Source: Cellulomonas composti (GTDB lineage Bacteria > Actinomycetota > Actinomycetes > Actinomycetales > Cellulomonadaceae). From it: DNA of 64,000 nucleotides. Shown one piece after another: positions 38,466 to 48,903 of the stretch. Made by a program: the position numbers and the translations under genes. The notes beneath the pieces are model-generated. The model was not told the DNA's origin, searched no databases, and saw only the letters and a program-made list of their open reading frames with translations. Position 1 is the stretch's first letter. Every line of letters begins with the position of its first letter. The stretch lies in assembly GCF_007990245.1 (NCBI RefSeq), contig NZ_BJWG01000014.1, forward strand, positions 33,361 through 97,360, in the 5' to 3' direction.

Positions 38466-39690
38466 GGGAGACCTCGCCGCCCATCACGTCCACCCGCGCG
38501 CCGGCGAGCGGTTCGGGCACGTCCTGCGCGACCGCCGCGGTGATCAGCACCTGACGCGCGGGGGCGACGAGCGCCGCGAGCCGCTCCCGGCGCCGGGCGT
38601 CGAGCTCGGCGAACACGTCGTCCAGGATCAGCACCGGTTCGCCGTCGGGCCCCCAGTCGCCCACGCCGCCCAGCTCGTCGCTCAGCCCGCCACCGTCGGT
38701 GAGCACGCGCCACGACGCGAGCCGCAGCGCGAGCGCGAACGACCACGACTCGCCGTGGCTCGCGTACCCCTTCGCCGGCAGGTCCCCGAGCGTGAGCACC
38801 AGCTCGTCGCGGTGCGGACCGACGAGGCACACCCCGCGCTCGAGCTCCTTGCTGCGCAGCCGCCCCATCGCCTCGAGCAGCTGGGCCTCGACCAGGTCGT
38901 GGCCGGCCTCGGGCGCATCCCCTCGCTCCTCGCGACTCCCGGTGTCCGGGAGTCCGGCGCCCTCGAGCGCCGTGTCGAGCGACGCGCGGTAGGTCGCGCG
39001 GGCCTCACCCTGACCTGCGCTGACCTGCTCGTACGCGGCTGCGACGTGCGGGGCCAGCGCCGTCACGAGCCGGCGACGTTCGACGACCAGCCGTGCACCC
39101 AGGTCCGCGAGCTTGCCGTCCCACACGTCGAGCGTGCGCAGGTCGACCTGGCCGCGGGCCCCGCGCGGTCCGGCCGACTTCAGGAGCGCGGACCGCTGTC
39201 GCAGCACCCGCTCGTAGTCGCTCACGACCGCCGCCATGCGGGGTGTGACCTGCACCAGCAGGTCGTCGAGGAAGCGGCGGCGGCCGTCCGGATCACCCTT
39301 GACCAGCGCAAGGTCCTCGGGGGCGAACAGCACGGTGCGCAGGATCCCGAGCACGTCGCGTGCGCGGACCGGGCTGCCGCCGTTGACCCGCGCGCGGTTC
39401 GCCTTGCCGGGCGTCACCTCGACCTCGACGAGCGTGGTGCGCGGCCGTCCGGGCTCGAGCTCGCGCACGACCCGCACCCCGACCACGGCGCGCGACGAGC
39501 CAGAACGAACAAGAGCCGCGTCCGTCGGGACGCGGTGACTGGCGAGCGTCGCCACGTAACCGATCGCCTCGACGAGGTTCGTCTTGCCCTGGCCGTTCGG
39601 CCCGACCAGCGCCGTGATCCCCGGGTCGAGCGGTAGCTCGACCTGCGCGTACGACCGGAAGTCCGTCAGGTGCAGGTGAGCGACGTACAT
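38455..39690 (-). CDS. recF: DNA replication/repair protein RecF
   Basis: A 411-aa SMC-like ATPase that acts at single-strand gaps with RecO and RecR. Walker A is GPNGQGKTN (about 31-39), the signature is near [16 protein letters not shown], and Walker B is [12 protein letters not shown]. It begins [14 protein letters not shown], the family start. It follows gnd by 16 nt. Confidence 0.97.
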   Translation of the reverse strand: MYVAHLHLTDFRSYAQVELPLDPGITALVGPNGQGKTNLVEAIGYVATLASHRVPTDAALVRSGSSRAVVGVRVVRELEPGRPRTTLVEVEVTPGKANRARVNGGSPVRARDVLGILRTVLFAPEDLALVKGDPDGRRRFLDDLLVQVTPRMAAVVSDYERVLRQRSALLKSAGPRGARGQVDLRTLDVWDGKLADLGARLVVERRRLVTALAPHVAAAYEQVSAGQGEARATYRASLDTALEGAGLPDTGSREERGDAPEAGHDLVEAQLLEAMGRLRSKELERGVCLVGPHRDELVLTLGDLPAKGYASHGESWSFALALRLASWRVLTDGGGLSDELGGVGDWGPDGEPVLILDDVFAELDARRRERLAALVAPARQVLITAAVAQDVPEPLAGARVDVMGGEVSRVL

Positions 39691-39706
39691 CTGTGGGGTT
39701 CCGAGG

Positions 39707-40594
39707 TCACGGGGCCGGCTTCACGGCGTGCCCACCGAACTGCTGGCGCAGCGCGGCGACCGCCTTCATCGCCGGCGACTCGCCCTGCCGGCTCGCGAAC
39801 CGTGCGAACAGCGCCGCCGAGATGACGGGCGCCGGCACCGCGAGGTCGATCGCCTCGTCGACGGTCCAGCGGCCCTCGCCCGAGTCCTCGACCCAGTCGT
39901 CGATCGCCGCAAGCCCTGGATCCTGACCCAGCGCCTGCACGAGCAGGTCGAGCAGCCACGACCGGACGACGGTGCCGTTGGTCCACGCCCGCATGGTGCC
40001 CTCGACGTCGGTGACCAGGTCCTTCGCGGCGAGCAGCTCGTAACCCTCGGCGTACGCCTGCATCAGGCCGTACTCGATGCCGTTGTGGACCATCTTCGAG
40101 TAGTGGCCGGCGCCGACCGGGCCGGCGTGCACGAATCCGTTCGCGCGGTCGCCGGGCGGCCGCAGCGCGTCGAACACCGGCATCACACGCTCGACGAGCC
40201 CTGCGTCGCCACCGACCATGAGGCCGTAGCCGTTCTTCAGGCCCCAGACACCGCCCGAGACCCCCGCGTCGATGAAACCGATGCCCCGCTTGGCGAGCAG
40301 CTCCGCGTGCGGCAGGTCGTCCTGGTAGTACGAGTTCCCGCCGTCGATGAGGATGTCGCCCTCACCCAGCAGCCCCGCGAGCTCGTTGACCACCGAGTCC
40401 GTGATCGCGCCCGACGGCACCATCACCCACACGACACGCTCGCCCGCGGGCATCGCCGCGACGAGGTCGGCCAGGCTCGCAACGTCGGTGACGTCCGGGT
40501 TGCGGTCGTACCCCGTGACCTCGTGACCCGCGAGCCGGATCCGCTCGCGCATGTTCGCGCCCATCTTGCCCAGGCCGACGAGACCGACGTGCAT
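39707..40594 (-). CDS. gnd: 6-phosphogluconate dehydrogenase, short (decarboxylating) type
   Basis: A 295-aa enzyme of the short bacterial GndA/YqeC class, about 300 aa, that oxidises and decarboxylates 6-phosphogluconate to ribulose 5-phosphate in the pentose phosphate pathway. The Rossmann motif is [39 protein letters not shown] and the catalytic [10 protein letters not shown] (with the Lys) follow. A gnd gene between dnaN and recF is a standard actinobacterial arrangement. Coenzyme preference (NAD or NADP) is not decided. Confidence 0.95.
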   Translation of the reverse strand: MHVGLVGLGKMGANMRERIRLAGHEVTGYDRNPDVTDVASLADLVAAMPAGERVVWVMVPSGAITDSVVNELAGLLGEGDILIDGGNSYYQDDLPHAELLAKRGIGFIDAGVSGGVWGLKNGYGLMVGGDAGLVERVMPVFDALRPPGDRANGFVHAGPVGAGHYSKMVHNGIEYGLMQAYAEGYELLAAKDLVTDVEGTMRAWTNGTVVRSWLLDLLVQALGQDPGLAAIDDWVEDSGEGRWTVDEAIDLAVPAPVISAALFARFASRQGESPAMKAVAALRQQFGGHAVKPAP

Positions 40595-40706
40595 GCCGCA
40601 CCACCTCTCTGTGCCCGGAGGCTCGTGTGCCGTTCCGGGACCGCTCCACTGTCCCCCGTCGCCGTGCCCGGCGCGCGTCGGACGTCGCGCGACCGGCGCG
40701 GCGGGG

Positions 40707-41837
40707 TCAGCTCGCGAAGCGGATCGGGACCAGCAGGTACCGGTAGGCCTTGTCGTCCTCGCCGTCGAGCGAGCCCTGGCCCGTGAACTCGACGGGCTTG
40801 TTCGGGTGCGTGAACGACATCCGGACGAACGGCGTGTCCAGCGCGCCCAGCCCGTCGAGCAGGAACTGCGGGTTGAACGCGACCGAGATGTCCTCACCCT
40901 CGAGCGTGGCCTCGAGCGCCTCGGACGCCTGGGCGTCGTCACCCTGACCGGCGTCGAGCACGACCTGGCCCTCGGAGAAGGACAGTCGGATCGGGGTGTT
41001 GCGCTCCGCGACGAGCGCGACACGCTTGGCCGCCTCGGCGAGCTGGTGGGTGTGCACGATCGCGTGGATCGGCGTCTCGTCGGGGAAGAGCCGGCGCACC
41101 GCCGGGTAGTCGCCGTCGACGAGCAGGCTCGTGGTCTGGCGGCCGGCCGCGCCGAATCCGATGCGGTCGACCCCCACCCCCGTGGACAGGCACACCGTCA
41201 CCGAGCCCGCGCTGCCGAGCGACTTGGCCGCATCCGTGAGCGTGCGAGCACGCACGAGTGCGACCTGCGACACGTCCGGCATCACCGGGGTCCAGGTCAG
41301 CTCACGCAGCGCGAGACGGTAACGGTCCGTCGCGAGCAGCGTGATCCGCTCGCCCTCGATCTCGACGCGCACACCCGTGAGCAGCGGAAGCGTGTCGTCC
41401 CGGCTCGCCGCGACCGAGACCTGTGCGACGGCGTGCGTGAGCGCGTCACCGTCGACCGTGCCGGTGACCGGCGGCAGCTCCGGAAGCTTGGGGTAGTCCT
41501 CGACCGGCATGGTCAGCAGCGTGAAGCGGCTCGAACCACAGGTCACGACGACCTTGGTGCCGTCGAGCACGACGTCGACCGGCTTGTCGGGAAGCGCGCG
41601 GGAGATCTCGGCCAGCAGCTTGCCCGAGACCAGGACCGTGCCCGCCTCGGTGACATCAGCGGGGATCTCGGACCTTGCCGAGACCTCGTAGTCGAAGCTC
41701 GAGAGGTGGATCACGCCGGCGCTGTCCGCCTCGATGCGCACGCCCGCGAGCACGGGGACCGGGGGGCGCGTCGGCAGGGAGCGGGCGGTCCAGGTGACGG
41801 CGTCAGCCAGAACGTCTCGCTCGACCCGGAACCTCAT
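40707..41837 (-). CDS. dnaN: DNA polymerase III beta subunit (sliding clamp)
   Basis: The 376-aa ring clamp that tethers the polymerase. It starts MRFRVERDVLADAVTW and shows the three-domain clamp pattern (VVTCGSSRFTLLTMPVEDYP in domain 1, LLATDRYRLALRE in domain 2, PVEFTG near the C-terminus and the end YRYLLVPIRFAS). It follows oriC, with dnaA on the other side. Confidence 0.98.
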   Translation of the reverse strand: MRFRVERDVLADAVTWTARSLPTRPPVPVLAGVRIEADSAGVIHLSSFDYEVSARSEIPADVTEAGTVLVSGKLLAEISRALPDKPVDVVLDGTKVVVTCGSSRFTLLTMPVEDYPKLPELPPVTGTVDGDALTHAVAQVSVAASRDDTLPLLTGVRVEIEGERITLLATDRYRLALRELTWTPVMPDVSQVALVRARTLTDAAKSLGSAGSVTVCLSTGVGVDRIGFGAAGRQTTSLLVDGDYPAVRRLFPDETPIHAIVHTHQLAEAAKRVALVAERNTPIRLSFSEGQVVLDAGQGDDAQASEALEATLEGEDISVAFNPQFLLDGLGALDTPFVRMSFTHPNKPVEFTGQGSLDGEDDKAYRYLLVPIRFAS

Positions 41838-42528
41838 GGACCCACTACCTCTCGTCGTGCGGGGGCGTTCGCCCCGCGCAGTCCAGCCGTGAACAGTGCC
41901 GCGGTGTGCCTCCGTGTGTCGCTGTGAGCAGCGGTGAACGGAACGGCGACGGTGTCACGCGAACACTACGCGAGACGGGTGACACGGTGGAGCAGGCGAT
42001 CGGGTGGTCGTTCGCGCGAGCCGGATCGAGCCCTTCGTCGGTGTGTGGATCATCCGGCTAGAGAAGTGTCGTCATCGTCATCGCAGCTGTGCATCGTGTG
42101 GATGACGGATGTCCACGCAGGTCGTGCGCGATTCTGGCTGTGGGCGAGTGCTGTGCGTCGCGGAGGCGTCGCGGTGGACGTCGGTGGACGATCGCTCGGC
42201 GTCCATCTGCCGTCCACCGTCAGGTCGGTCCGTGTCCACATCGAGGGGCGGGTCTTCCACTGTCATCCACAGCCATGTGCACAGGTGTGAACATTCGTCC
42301 CATGGCTCCTTGAGGTTGGGGATGAACGTTGGTCCGACAGGCGGGTGATCTGGGTAGGTCTGTCCCGATTTGCTCCCCGATGGGAGCGTGTCGACGGCGT
42401 CGTTCCAGGTCAGACGGTGTGCCCGCGATGTCGCGTTCGTGAGCGGGCGGTCTCGTCGGGAGTGGGGAGTTGTCCCCAGATGACACGACGAGGCTGTGCA
42501 AAACCACGTTGGTGCGTGGTGATTCCGG
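41838..42528. other. oriC: Chromosomal replication origin (oriC)
   Basis: A 691-nt gap between dnaA and dnaN with clustered DnaA boxes on both strands: TGTGGATCA (42044-42052), TGTGGATGA (42097-42105), ATGTCCACG (42109), GTGTCCACA (42232-42240), TCATCCACA (42263-42271) and TTGTCCCCA (42470-42478), plus weaker GTGGACG copies (about 42174 and 42184) and a GTCCACC (about 42212). No very AT-rich unwinding tract stands out, which is usual at this G+C. Confidence 0.9.
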
Positions 42529-43989
42529 CTAGCTGCGACTCTGCTGCTTGATCCGGTTGGTGAGCTCGGTGACCTGGTTGTAGATCGAGCGCCGCTCCGC
42601 CATGAGCTCGCGGATCTTGCGGTTTGCGTGCATCACCGTCGTGTGGTCCCGACCGCCGAACGCCTGCCCGATCTTCGGCAGCGAGAGGTCGGTGAGCTCA
42701 CGGCACAGGTACATCGCGATCTGGCGCGCGGTGACCAGGACGCGGCTGCGGCTCGAGCCGCACAGGTCCTCGATGGTGAGGCCGAAGTACGCCGCCGTCT
42801 GGCCGATCACCTGCGTGGCGGTGATGTCGGTCGTCTGGTCGTCGGTGATCAGGTCCTTGAGGACGATCTCCGCGAGCGACAGGTCGACCTGCTGGCGGTT
42901 CAGGCTCGCGAAAGCGGTGACCCGGATGAGTGCACCCTCGAGCTCGCGGATGTTCGTCGAGATCTTCGAGGCGATGTACTCGAGGACCTCGGGCGGCGCC
43001 TGCATGTTGTCGCCGCCGGCCTTCTTGCGCAGGATCGCGATGCGGGTCTCGAGGTCCGGAGGCTGGACGTCGGTGATGAGGCCCCACTCGAACCGGGACC
43101 GCATGCGGTCCTCGAAGCCGTTGAGCTGCTTGGGCGGCAGGTCGGACGTGATCACGACCTGCTTGTTGGCGTTGTGCAACGTGTTGAACGTGTGGAAGAA
43201 CTCCTCCATCGTCTGTTCCTTGCCCTGCAGGAACTGGATGTCGTCGATGAGGAGAACGTCGACCTCGCGGTAGCGGCGCTGGAACGCGCCGGCCTTGCCC
43301 TCGGAGATCGAGTTGATGAAGTCGTTGGTGAACTCCTCGGAGTTCACATAGCGCACCCGGACGCTGGGATACAGGCTCTGCGCGTAGTGACCGATCGCGT
43401 GCAGCAGGTGCGTCTTGCCGAGGCCGGAGTCGCCGTAGATGAACAGCGGGTTGTAGGCCTTGGCCGGAGCTTCGGCAACCGCGACCGCTGCGGCGTGCGC
43501 AAATCGGTTGGACGATCCGATGACGAACGTCTCGAACAGGTAGTTCTTGTTGAGACGGGAGGGTTCGGCCGCTGCCTTGCGCGTCGACGCATGGTTGTTG
43601 TTGTGAGCTCCGACGGGGCGCTCCGGGACCACGGGCTCGTCGGGTACCTCTGCCGGGCCTTCGACGACGGATGCCGACTCCGGCGCGCTGGTCATCGCGC
43701 GCACGGCCGGCGGGGCGTCGTCGACCAGGTCCGGGTCGACCGTGATCGCGAACCGGCCCTCGCGCTCGAGCGCGTCGGTCAGGGCCGTCGTGACCTCGGA
43801 GCGCACCTTCGTCTCGAGGTACTCCTTGGTGTACTCGTTCCCGACGGCGAGGATCATCGTCCCGTCGAGGAGGCCGAGGGGCTTGGCGAGCCGGACGAAC
43901 GCCAGCTGACGCTGCGTGATGTCGGGGCTCTCCTCGAGCGTGGACACGACGTGGCCCCAGACTCGTGCGAGCTCTTGGTCCTGTGCCAC
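42529..43989 (-). CDS. dnaA: Chromosomal replication initiator protein DnaA
   Basis: A 486-aa AAA+ initiator. Domain I is the first 85 residues or so, domain II is a variable linker (about 105-150), domain III has Walker [18 protein letters not shown] and Walker [10 protein letters not shown], and domain IV ends with the DnaA signature [15 protein letters not shown]. The GTG start begins [11 protein letters not shown]. It binds the boxes at oriC and opens DNA. Boxes just upstream of its own start suggest autoregulation. Confidence 0.98.
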   Translation of the reverse strand: MAQDQELARVWGHVVSTLEESPDITQRQLAFVRLAKPLGLLDGTMILAVGNEYTKEYLETKVRSEVTTALTDALEREGRFAITVDPDLVDDAPPAVRAMTSAPESASVVEGPAEVPDEPVVPERPVGAHNNNHASTRKAAAEPSRLNKNYLFETFVIGSSNRFAHAAAVAVAEAPAKAYNPLFIYGDSGLGKTHLLHAIGHYAQSLYPSVRVRYVNSEEFTNDFINSISEGKAGAFQRRYREVDVLLIDDIQFLQGKEQTMEEFFHTFNTLHNANKQVVITSDLPPKQLNGFEDRMRSRFEWGLITDVQPPDLETRIAILRKKAGGDNMQAPPEVLEYIASKISTNIRELEGALIRVTAFASLNRQQVDLSLAEIVLKDLITDDQTTDITATQVIGQTAAYFGLTIEDLCGSSRSRVLVTARQIAMYLCRELTDLSLPKIGQAFGGRDHTTVMHANRKIRELMAERRSIYNQVTELTNRIKQQSRS

Positions 43990-44044
43990 GTCCTACCTCG
44001 GTCTCGTCGTGCGCGTGAGTCGTCGAGTCTCGCACGGGGTCGAC

Positions 44045-44088
44045 TTTTCCACACACTTGTCCACACCTGTGCGTGGGCCTTAAGGCCC
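44045..44088. promoter_or_regulatory. DnaA boxes and a palindrome upstream of dnaA
   Basis: TTTTCCACA (44045-44053) and a perfect TTGTCCACA (44057-44065) lie 56-76 nt before the dnaA start, followed by the perfect 14-bp palindrome GGGCCTTAAGGCCC (44075-44088). The boxes fit DnaA autoregulation. Confidence 0.7.
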
Positions 44089-44318
44089 CACACGCCGTCA
44101 CGCGGGAACCCGTCCGCACGCTCGCGTGCCGCATGGAGATCTCGGGTTCATGGCGGGCCGCGCGGTGTGCCCGCTGCCAAAGGGCGCTGCGCGACGAGGG
44201 ACGATGCTAGTGCGCTCCGGCCCCCGTGGGCAGACCTCCGAGCGGGTGATCACTGCCCCGAATGGCGGTGGTCCCCGGCCCAGCGGCGTTCGACCGGGGT
44301 GTGGATGCCGTGAGACAT

Positions 44319-44348
44319 TTGACCGGTCGGCGCGCGACGGCGTACCGT
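44319..44348 (+). promoter_or_regulatory. Candidate promoter of rpmH
   Basis: TTGACC (44319-44324) and TACCGT (44343-44348) with 18-nt spacing, 150 nt before rpmH. A DnaA-box-like TGTGGATGC (about 44300) sits just upstream. Confidence 0.5.
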
Positions 44349-44496
44349 GGCCCAGCCTTCTGATGGCTCCTGTCGGCGCGCCCAGACGCCGCGTACACCG
44401 ATTCGGTGCATGTCCTGGAGGAGCAGTCGAGCTCGGCAGACAGACCTGGACGCGCGTGAGGCGCGCCCGTACCGATGGACCAGTGGGAGAACTCTC

Positions 44497-44634
44497 GTGA
44501 GCAAGCGCACGTTCCAGCCGAACAACCGGCGCCGAGCCAAGACGCACGGCTTCCGTCTGCGCATGCGTACGCGTGCCGGCCGCTCGATCCTCGCCGCTCG
44601 CCGGCGCAAGGGTCGCGCGGAGCTCTCGGCCTGA
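44497..44634 (+). CDS. rpmH: 50S ribosomal protein L34
   Basis: The 45-aa L34 protein: [20 protein letters not shown], then the basic tail ending [11 protein letters not shown]. It is of standard length. GTG start with GGGAGA upstream. First gene of rpmH-rnpA-yidD-yidC-khpB. Confidence 0.97.
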   Translation: MSKRTFQPNNRRRAKTHGFRLRMRTRAGRSILAARRRKGRAELSA

Positions 44635-44644
44635 CGCCAGCTCG

Positions 44645-45007
44645 GTGCTGCCCGCCGCGTACCGAATGCGCCGCGCTGCGGACTTCGAGCACGCGGTGCG
44701 CCGCGGTACCCGCGGCGGACGGGAGACCTTGGTCGTGCACATGACCACACGGACCGACCCCGGGCCTGAGGGCCCGGTGGTCGGTTTCGTCGTGTCCAAG
44801 GCCGTCGGTAACGCCGTTGTCCGCAACAGGACCAAGCGGCGGCTGCGAGGGCTCATGGCGTCGCGCATCTCCGGACTACCCGGTGACTGTGCGGTCGTCG
44901 TGCGGGCCCTGGGGCCGGCCGTGAGCGTCGACTCGGCCGGGCTCGCGGCTGACCTGGACGGGGCACTCGCCACCGCCCAGCGTCGTCTGGTCGCGAGGAC
45001 CCGATGA
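44645..45007 (+). CDS. rnpA: Ribonuclease P protein component
   Basis: The 120-aa protein cofactor of RNase P, which matures tRNA 5' ends. It starts GTG as [14 protein letters not shown], the family N-terminus, and contains the RNR motif [14 protein letters not shown]. It follows rpmH by 10 nt and overlaps yidD (ATGA). Confidence 0.95.
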   Translation: MLPAAYRMRRAADFEHAVRRGTRGGRETLVVHMTTRTDPGPEGPVVGFVVSKAVGNAVVRNRTKRRLRGLMASRISGLPGDCAVVVRALGPAVSVDSAGLAADLDGALATAQRRLVARTR

Positions 45008-45315
45008 ACCGCGCGGTGAACGCCCTGGTCACAGCGCTGCGATCAGTCGCGCGGGTTCCGGTCTGGATCCTGCTCGGCGCCCTGTGGGTCTATCAGCGGC
45101 TCATCTCGCCGGTGACGCCCCCTACTTGCCGGTACTACCCCTCGTGCTCGCAGTACGCGGTCGTCGCGCTGCGCCGGCACGGATTCGTGCGCGGTGGATG
45201 GCTCGCCGCGCGCCGCCTCGCGCGGTGCCACCCCTGGTCTCCTGGCGGGGTCGACGACGTGCCTCCGGTGCGGTCCGACCATCGCCACCTCGACGCCGCG
45301 CACCCCGCGCACTGA
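45004..45315 (+). CDS. yidD: Membrane protein insertion efficiency factor YidD
   Basis: A 103-aa membrane-associated protein with an amphipathic N-terminus and the conserved [29 protein letters not shown] and [15 protein letters not shown] segments, with the invariant cysteines. It helps YidC-dependent insertion. Four-base overlap with rnpA. Confidence 0.95.
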   Translation: MNRAVNALVTALRSVARVPVWILLGALWVYQRLISPVTPPTCRYYPSCSQYAVVALRRHGFVRGGWLAARRLARCHPWSPGGVDDVPPVRSDHRHLDAAHPAH

Positions 45316-45340
45316 TTCCCCGGACAGGAGCTCTGCCCCC

Positions 45341-46477
45341 ATGTCGTGGTTCGACGGTCTGCTGCAGCCGATCATGGTCGTCGTGGCCTGGATCATGGTC
45401 CAGTTCCACTCGCTCTTCTTCGCGATCGGCATGGACCCGGACGGCGGGGCGGCGTGGTCGCTGTCCATCGTCGGCCTGGTGATCGTGATCCGGATCGCCC
45501 TGATCCCGCTGTTCTTCAAGCAGATCAAGGCATCGCGCGGCATGCAGATGCTCGCGCCGGAGATGCAGGCGATCCAGAAGAAGTACAAGGGCAAGAGCGA
45601 CCCGGCCTCCCGTGAGGCGATGAGCCGGGAGACGATGGAGCTCTACCGCAAGCACGGGACCAACCCGTTCGCGTCCTGTCTGCCGATCCTGCTGCAGTCA
45701 CCGATCTTCTTCGCGCTGTTCCGGGTGCTCAACTCGCTCAAGCCGCTGTCCGAGGGCACCTATCCCCGCGGTGACCACATCGGCCCCATGACGGCCGAGC
45801 TCGCGGGATCCGCCGAGAAGGCGACGATCTTCGGGGCTCCCCTGTCGGGCACCTTCATGCAGGCCGACGGCAACATCCACATCCAGATCGTGACGATCGT
45901 GCTGATCGTGGCCATGTCAGCGACGACGTTCCTCACGCAGCGTCAGCTCACGATGAAGAACATGCCGCCGTCGGCCCTGCAGGGTCCGATGGCCCAGCAG
46001 CAGAAGGTGCTGCTCTACGTCCTGCCGTTGATCTTCGCGTTCTCGGGCGTCAACTTCCCGATCGGTGTCCTCATCTACTGGACCACCACCAACCTGTGGT
46101 CGATGGGGCAGCAGTTCTACACGATCCGACGGATGCCGGCTCCCGGTTCACAGGCCGAGAAGGCCATGCTCGAGCGCAAGGCGCGCAAGGGCGGCGCGAA
46201 GGGCGGCGTCCAGGACGCTCCCGTCGTCGTCATCGAGGAGCGCCCGCGCGGGCAGCGTGAGCAGCCCAAGCGCAAGGACCGCGCCAAGCCCTCGACCCGT
46301 CCGGTCGTCGTCGAGCCCGAGACCCCGAGCGATGCGCCGTCGAGCTCTGCCGTCGACGGGCCGGTCGACACCGTCGACGCTCCCGTTGACGATGCCGTGA
46401 CCCCGACGCCGACCCCGACATCAGCCCCGCGGCCGGCGTCGTCGTCCAAGCCGAAGAAGCCCAAGCCCAAGAAGTGA
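45341..46477 (+). CDS. yidC: Membrane protein insertase YidC
   Basis: A 378-aa insertase of the Gram-positive/Oxa1 type. It has about five membrane helices (WSLSIVGLVIVIRIALIPLFF, the catalytic-groove Arg in this helix, FASCLPILLQSPIFFALFRVL, and two near 180-265). The cytoplasmic tail of about 90 residues is Lys/Arg-rich then Pro/Thr-rich (ends KPKKPKPKK), a feature that binds ribosomes. ATG at 45341 with GGACAGGAG upstream. Confidence 0.96.
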   Translation: MSWFDGLLQPIMVVVAWIMVQFHSLFFAIGMDPDGGAAWSLSIVGLVIVIRIALIPLFFKQIKASRGMQMLAPEMQAIQKKYKGKSDPASREAMSRETMELYRKHGTNPFASCLPILLQSPIFFALFRVLNSLKPLSEGTYPRGDHIGPMTAELAGSAEKATIFGAPLSGTFMQADGNIHIQIVTIVLIVAMSATTFLTQRQLTMKNMPPSALQGPMAQQQKVLLYVLPLIFAFSGVNFPIGVLIYWTTTNLWSMGQQFYTIRRMPAPGSQAEKAMLERKARKGGAKGGVQDAPVVVIEERPRGQREQPKRKDRAKPSTRPVVVEPETPSDAPSSSAVDGPVDTVDAPVDDAVTPTPTPTSAPRPASSSKPKKPKPKK

Positions 46478-46532
46478 CGCGCGCGCAGCGACGCCCCGCC
46501 GACCTGAGCACGACAGACCTGATCGGAGAACC

Positions 46533-47033
46533 ATGAGCCAGACCGACGAGACCAAGGACGCAACCTCCCGACTCGAGGAGGAGGGCGAGATCGCCGCCGA
46601 CTACCTGGAGGAGCTGCTCGACATCGCGGACCTCGACGGTGACATCGACATCGACGTCGATCACGGTCGTGCCGCGCTCGAGATCGTTGCCGACGACCCC
46701 GCCGACCGCTCCCTGCACCGGCTCGCCGGCCGAGACGGTGAGGTCCTCGACGCGCTGCAGGAGCTGACGCGCCTGGCGGTTCAGACGAAGACCGGTGAGC
46801 GCAGCCGTCTCATGCTCGACGTCGCCGGCTACCGTGCACAGCGACGGGCGCAGCTCACCGAGGTTGCCCGCGAGGCGATCGCGCGCGTGCAGGCTTCCGG
46901 CGAACCGGTCGCCCTTGACCCGATGAACCCGTTCGAGCGCAAGGTCGTCCACGACACCGTTGCTGAGGCGGGCCTCGTCAGTGACTCCGAGGGCGTCGAG
47001 CCGCAGCGCCACGTGGTGATTCGCAACGCCTGA
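46533..47033 (+). CDS. khpB: Jag/KhpB-type R3H-KH RNA-binding protein
   Basis: A 166-aa protein with an acidic N-terminus, a KH-like part (ALEIVADDPADRSLHRLAG then RDGEVLDALQELTRLAV), and a C-terminal R3H domain (YRAQRRAQLTEVAREAI, then DPMNPFERKVVHDTVAE, with the Arg-x3-His signature). It binds RNA and sits after yidC as usual. A perfect 36-bp palindrome that also contains parS follows its stop. Confidence 0.92.
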   Translation: MSQTDETKDATSRLEEEGEIAADYLEELLDIADLDGDIDIDVDHGRAALEIVADDPADRSLHRLAGRDGEVLDALQELTRLAVQTKTGERSRLMLDVAGYRAQRRAQLTEVAREAIARVQASGEPVALDPMNPFERKVVHDTVAEAGLVSDSEGVEPQRHVVIRNA

Positions 47034-47045
47034 TCGACGAGTGTC

Positions 47046-47081
47046 CGAGGGCCGCTGTTTCACGTGAAACAGCGGCCCTCG
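47046..47081. terminator. 36-bp perfect palindrome: khpB terminator containing a parS site
   Basis: CGAGGGCCGC, then TGTTTCACGTGAAACA (parS, 47056-47071), then GCGGCCCTCG: every base pairs. It starts 13 nt after the khpB stop and can form an 18-bp stem in RNA, and its core is the exact 16-bp parS consensus that ParB binds. Confidence 0.85.
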
Positions 47082-47155
47082 TCGTCTCGGGGTGTGGTGG
47101 CTGGCCTGAAGCCCGCGCCGGCGTCCGGCGCGCGGCGCTCCCCCGCCCCGTGTGA

Positions 47156-47171
47156 TGTTTCACGTGAAACA
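47156..47171. promoter_or_regulatory. parS: parS site (perfect)
   Basis: TGTTTCACGTGAAACA, identical to the 16-bp consensus, 100 bp from the previous site. Confidence 0.95.
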
Positions 47172-47393
47172 CGTCTTCGTGGCCCATGACGGCGGTGTCA
47201 GCGTGGGCGGTCTTGCGTGCAGCTCGTGGCCGACGTGTCCGTCGGCAGACTCGCGGATCATGGGACGCACCGTCATTCAGATACCCGTGCCGACGATTGA
47301 CTCGTCGGTGCATGGCCGGTTCGCGAGGTCGTGCGCCTTGCCGCCGCGATGGCGTCCATTCCACGCGCGCGGCCCAGCGACCGTTGGGCGCGA

Positions 47394-47409
47394 CGTTTCA
47401 CGTGAAACG
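47394..47409. promoter_or_regulatory. parS: parS site
   Basis: CGTTTCACGTGAAACG: the 14-bp core GTTTCACGTGAAAC is intact, with outer bases C and G. Confidence 0.9.
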
Positions 47410-48217
47410 GGGGCGACCCTCGGGCGCGGGATGCTGCGGACCTGGTAGACGCTAGACGGATCTCTCCAAAACTGGGTGTGGTCCTGTTGCCGGTACCAAG
47501 CGCGGAGGAGTCCGGACTGCGCGCAACGGCGCGGCACTGTGCCTGTCTTCGGCAGTGGCGCAGCGACGATCCGCCGGAGCTCGATCCGGTGCGAGAGTGC
47601 TGGCGGCGGTGGCGGCGGGGGGGTGACACCTCGGGCTCTGGGCGGCTCCAGTTGGTCACCTGCGCTCGCGTCGGCCGCAACCGGACTGCTAGTTGACCAC
47701 CGCGGACAGCAGGTGCCACGTCAGAGCGGCCGAGGCGTCGGACACTCAGGACATGGAGTGGGAGCAGGGCCGCCCGGCTCATCGGAGGCAGCACGGGGAC
47801 GTGTCCCGAGTGCAGGACCCTTGCGGTAGACGACGTCGACTGCTGGGAGTCTGCCCAGATCGGATGTCCCGCGGCGACCCGGACGAACCGTGTCGTGCGG
47901 CGGTCATGAGGAGCTGGAGTGTCCCCCGCAGTGGCTGCGGGACGACGGCAGCGACCCCGTGGTGCTCCGCCTGGCGCACGCTCGTGCTCACTCAACGGAG
48001 ATGAGGTGTCCAGATGTGCGGCTGGTGCGCCCAGACACGCAACGCCGACGGGTTCGTGCGCGACATTCTGGTCGAGGAGGTCGTCGTCAAGCGAGTCGGA
48101 CCCGCGCGGACCATCGCGCCGATCGAGCACGTACCTCCTGCACACAAGCGGGTGAAGACGGCGAACCTTGAGCGCGAGCGGTGGCGACGCGGACGACCTG
48201 GCGCCCGCGCACGACGT
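47410..48217. other. Non-coding stretch between parS sites
   Basis: About 800 nt with no gene I can support; short open frames on both strands overlap each other and lack ribosome sites, and codon bias is inconsistent. No parS site lies within it. One short frame (48014-48229) has a possible ribosome site but is not convincing. Confidence 0.5.
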
Positions 48218-48233
48218 TGTTTCACGTGAAACG
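48218..48233. promoter_or_regulatory. parS: parS site
   Basis: TGTTTCACGTGAAACG, one outer mismatch to the consensus. Confidence 0.92.
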
Positions 48234-48372
48234 TGTGCTCGATCGGTATCGCGGACGTGGGCCCCCCGCTGCTGTACGACATGGCCCGTGCGGCTGTATC
48301 GGCGCACTCGGCTGAGTGGGAGGTGAGTCCGCGTCGTACGGGCGTGGACGACCTGGTGCCGGCGGGCGGCGG

Positions 48373-48388
48373 CGTTTCACGTGAAACG
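48373..48388. promoter_or_regulatory. parS: parS site
   Basis: CGTTTCACGTGAAACG, with the 14-bp core intact. Confidence 0.9.
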
Positions 48389-48481
48389 GGAGGACCGCGA
48401 GTGCTGGGTGTACGCGCCGGCCGCTGTGCGGCATCGAGCACGAGCGGTGCCGACGCGGAGGACGGTGCCCGCGCACGTTGA

Positions 48482-48497
48482 TGTTTCACGTGAAACG
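48482..48497. promoter_or_regulatory. parS: parS site
   Basis: TGTTTCACGTGAAACG, one outer mismatch. Confidence 0.92.
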
Positions 48498-48593
48498 GGA
48501 GGACCGCGAGTGCGGGGGTGTACGCGCCGGCTGCTGTGCGGCATCGAGCGCGAGCGGTGCGACCCCGGATGACGTGGTGCCCACGCACGGTGA

Positions 48594-48609
48594 TGTTCCA
48601 CGTGAAGCC
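48594..48609. promoter_or_regulatory. Degenerate parS site
   Basis: TGTTCCACGTGAAGCC: changes at positions 5, 14 and 16 of the consensus. It holds the array spacing, so it is probably a decayed copy. Confidence 0.6.
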
Positions 48610-48748
48610 AGGGCGGGACGAGAGCGACGGTGTGCGTGCGCCGGCTGCTGTGCGGCGTCGAGCGCCTGGTCGTAGCAGCGCACTCAGCCGAGCGGAGCGT
48701 GAGTTCGCGTCGCGCGGACGTGGATGACGTGGTGCCCACGCACGGTGA

Positions 48749-48764
48749 TGTTTCACGTGAAACG
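48749..48764. promoter_or_regulatory. parS: parS site
   Basis: TGTTTCACGTGAAACG, one outer mismatch. Confidence 0.92.
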
Positions 48765-48903
48765 AGAGCGGGACGAGAGCAAGGACGTGCGCGCGCCGGC
48801 TGCTCTACAGCGTCGAGCGTGTGGTCGTAGCGGTGCACTCAGCCGAGCGGAACGTGAGTCCGCGTCGCGCGGGCTTGGATGACCTAGTGCCGGCGGACGG
48901 CAG

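Noticed and set aside
48014..48229. A possible 71-aa gene (MCGWCAQTRNADGF) with a GGAGATGAGG upstream
   Set aside because: It runs into a parS site and its C-terminus is Arg-rich like the other spurious frames here; I could not support it.
47992..48838. Minus-strand frames with repeated TWNITVRG or FHVKH peptides
   Set aside because: They are translations of the parS tandem array, in several frames, with no ribosome site.
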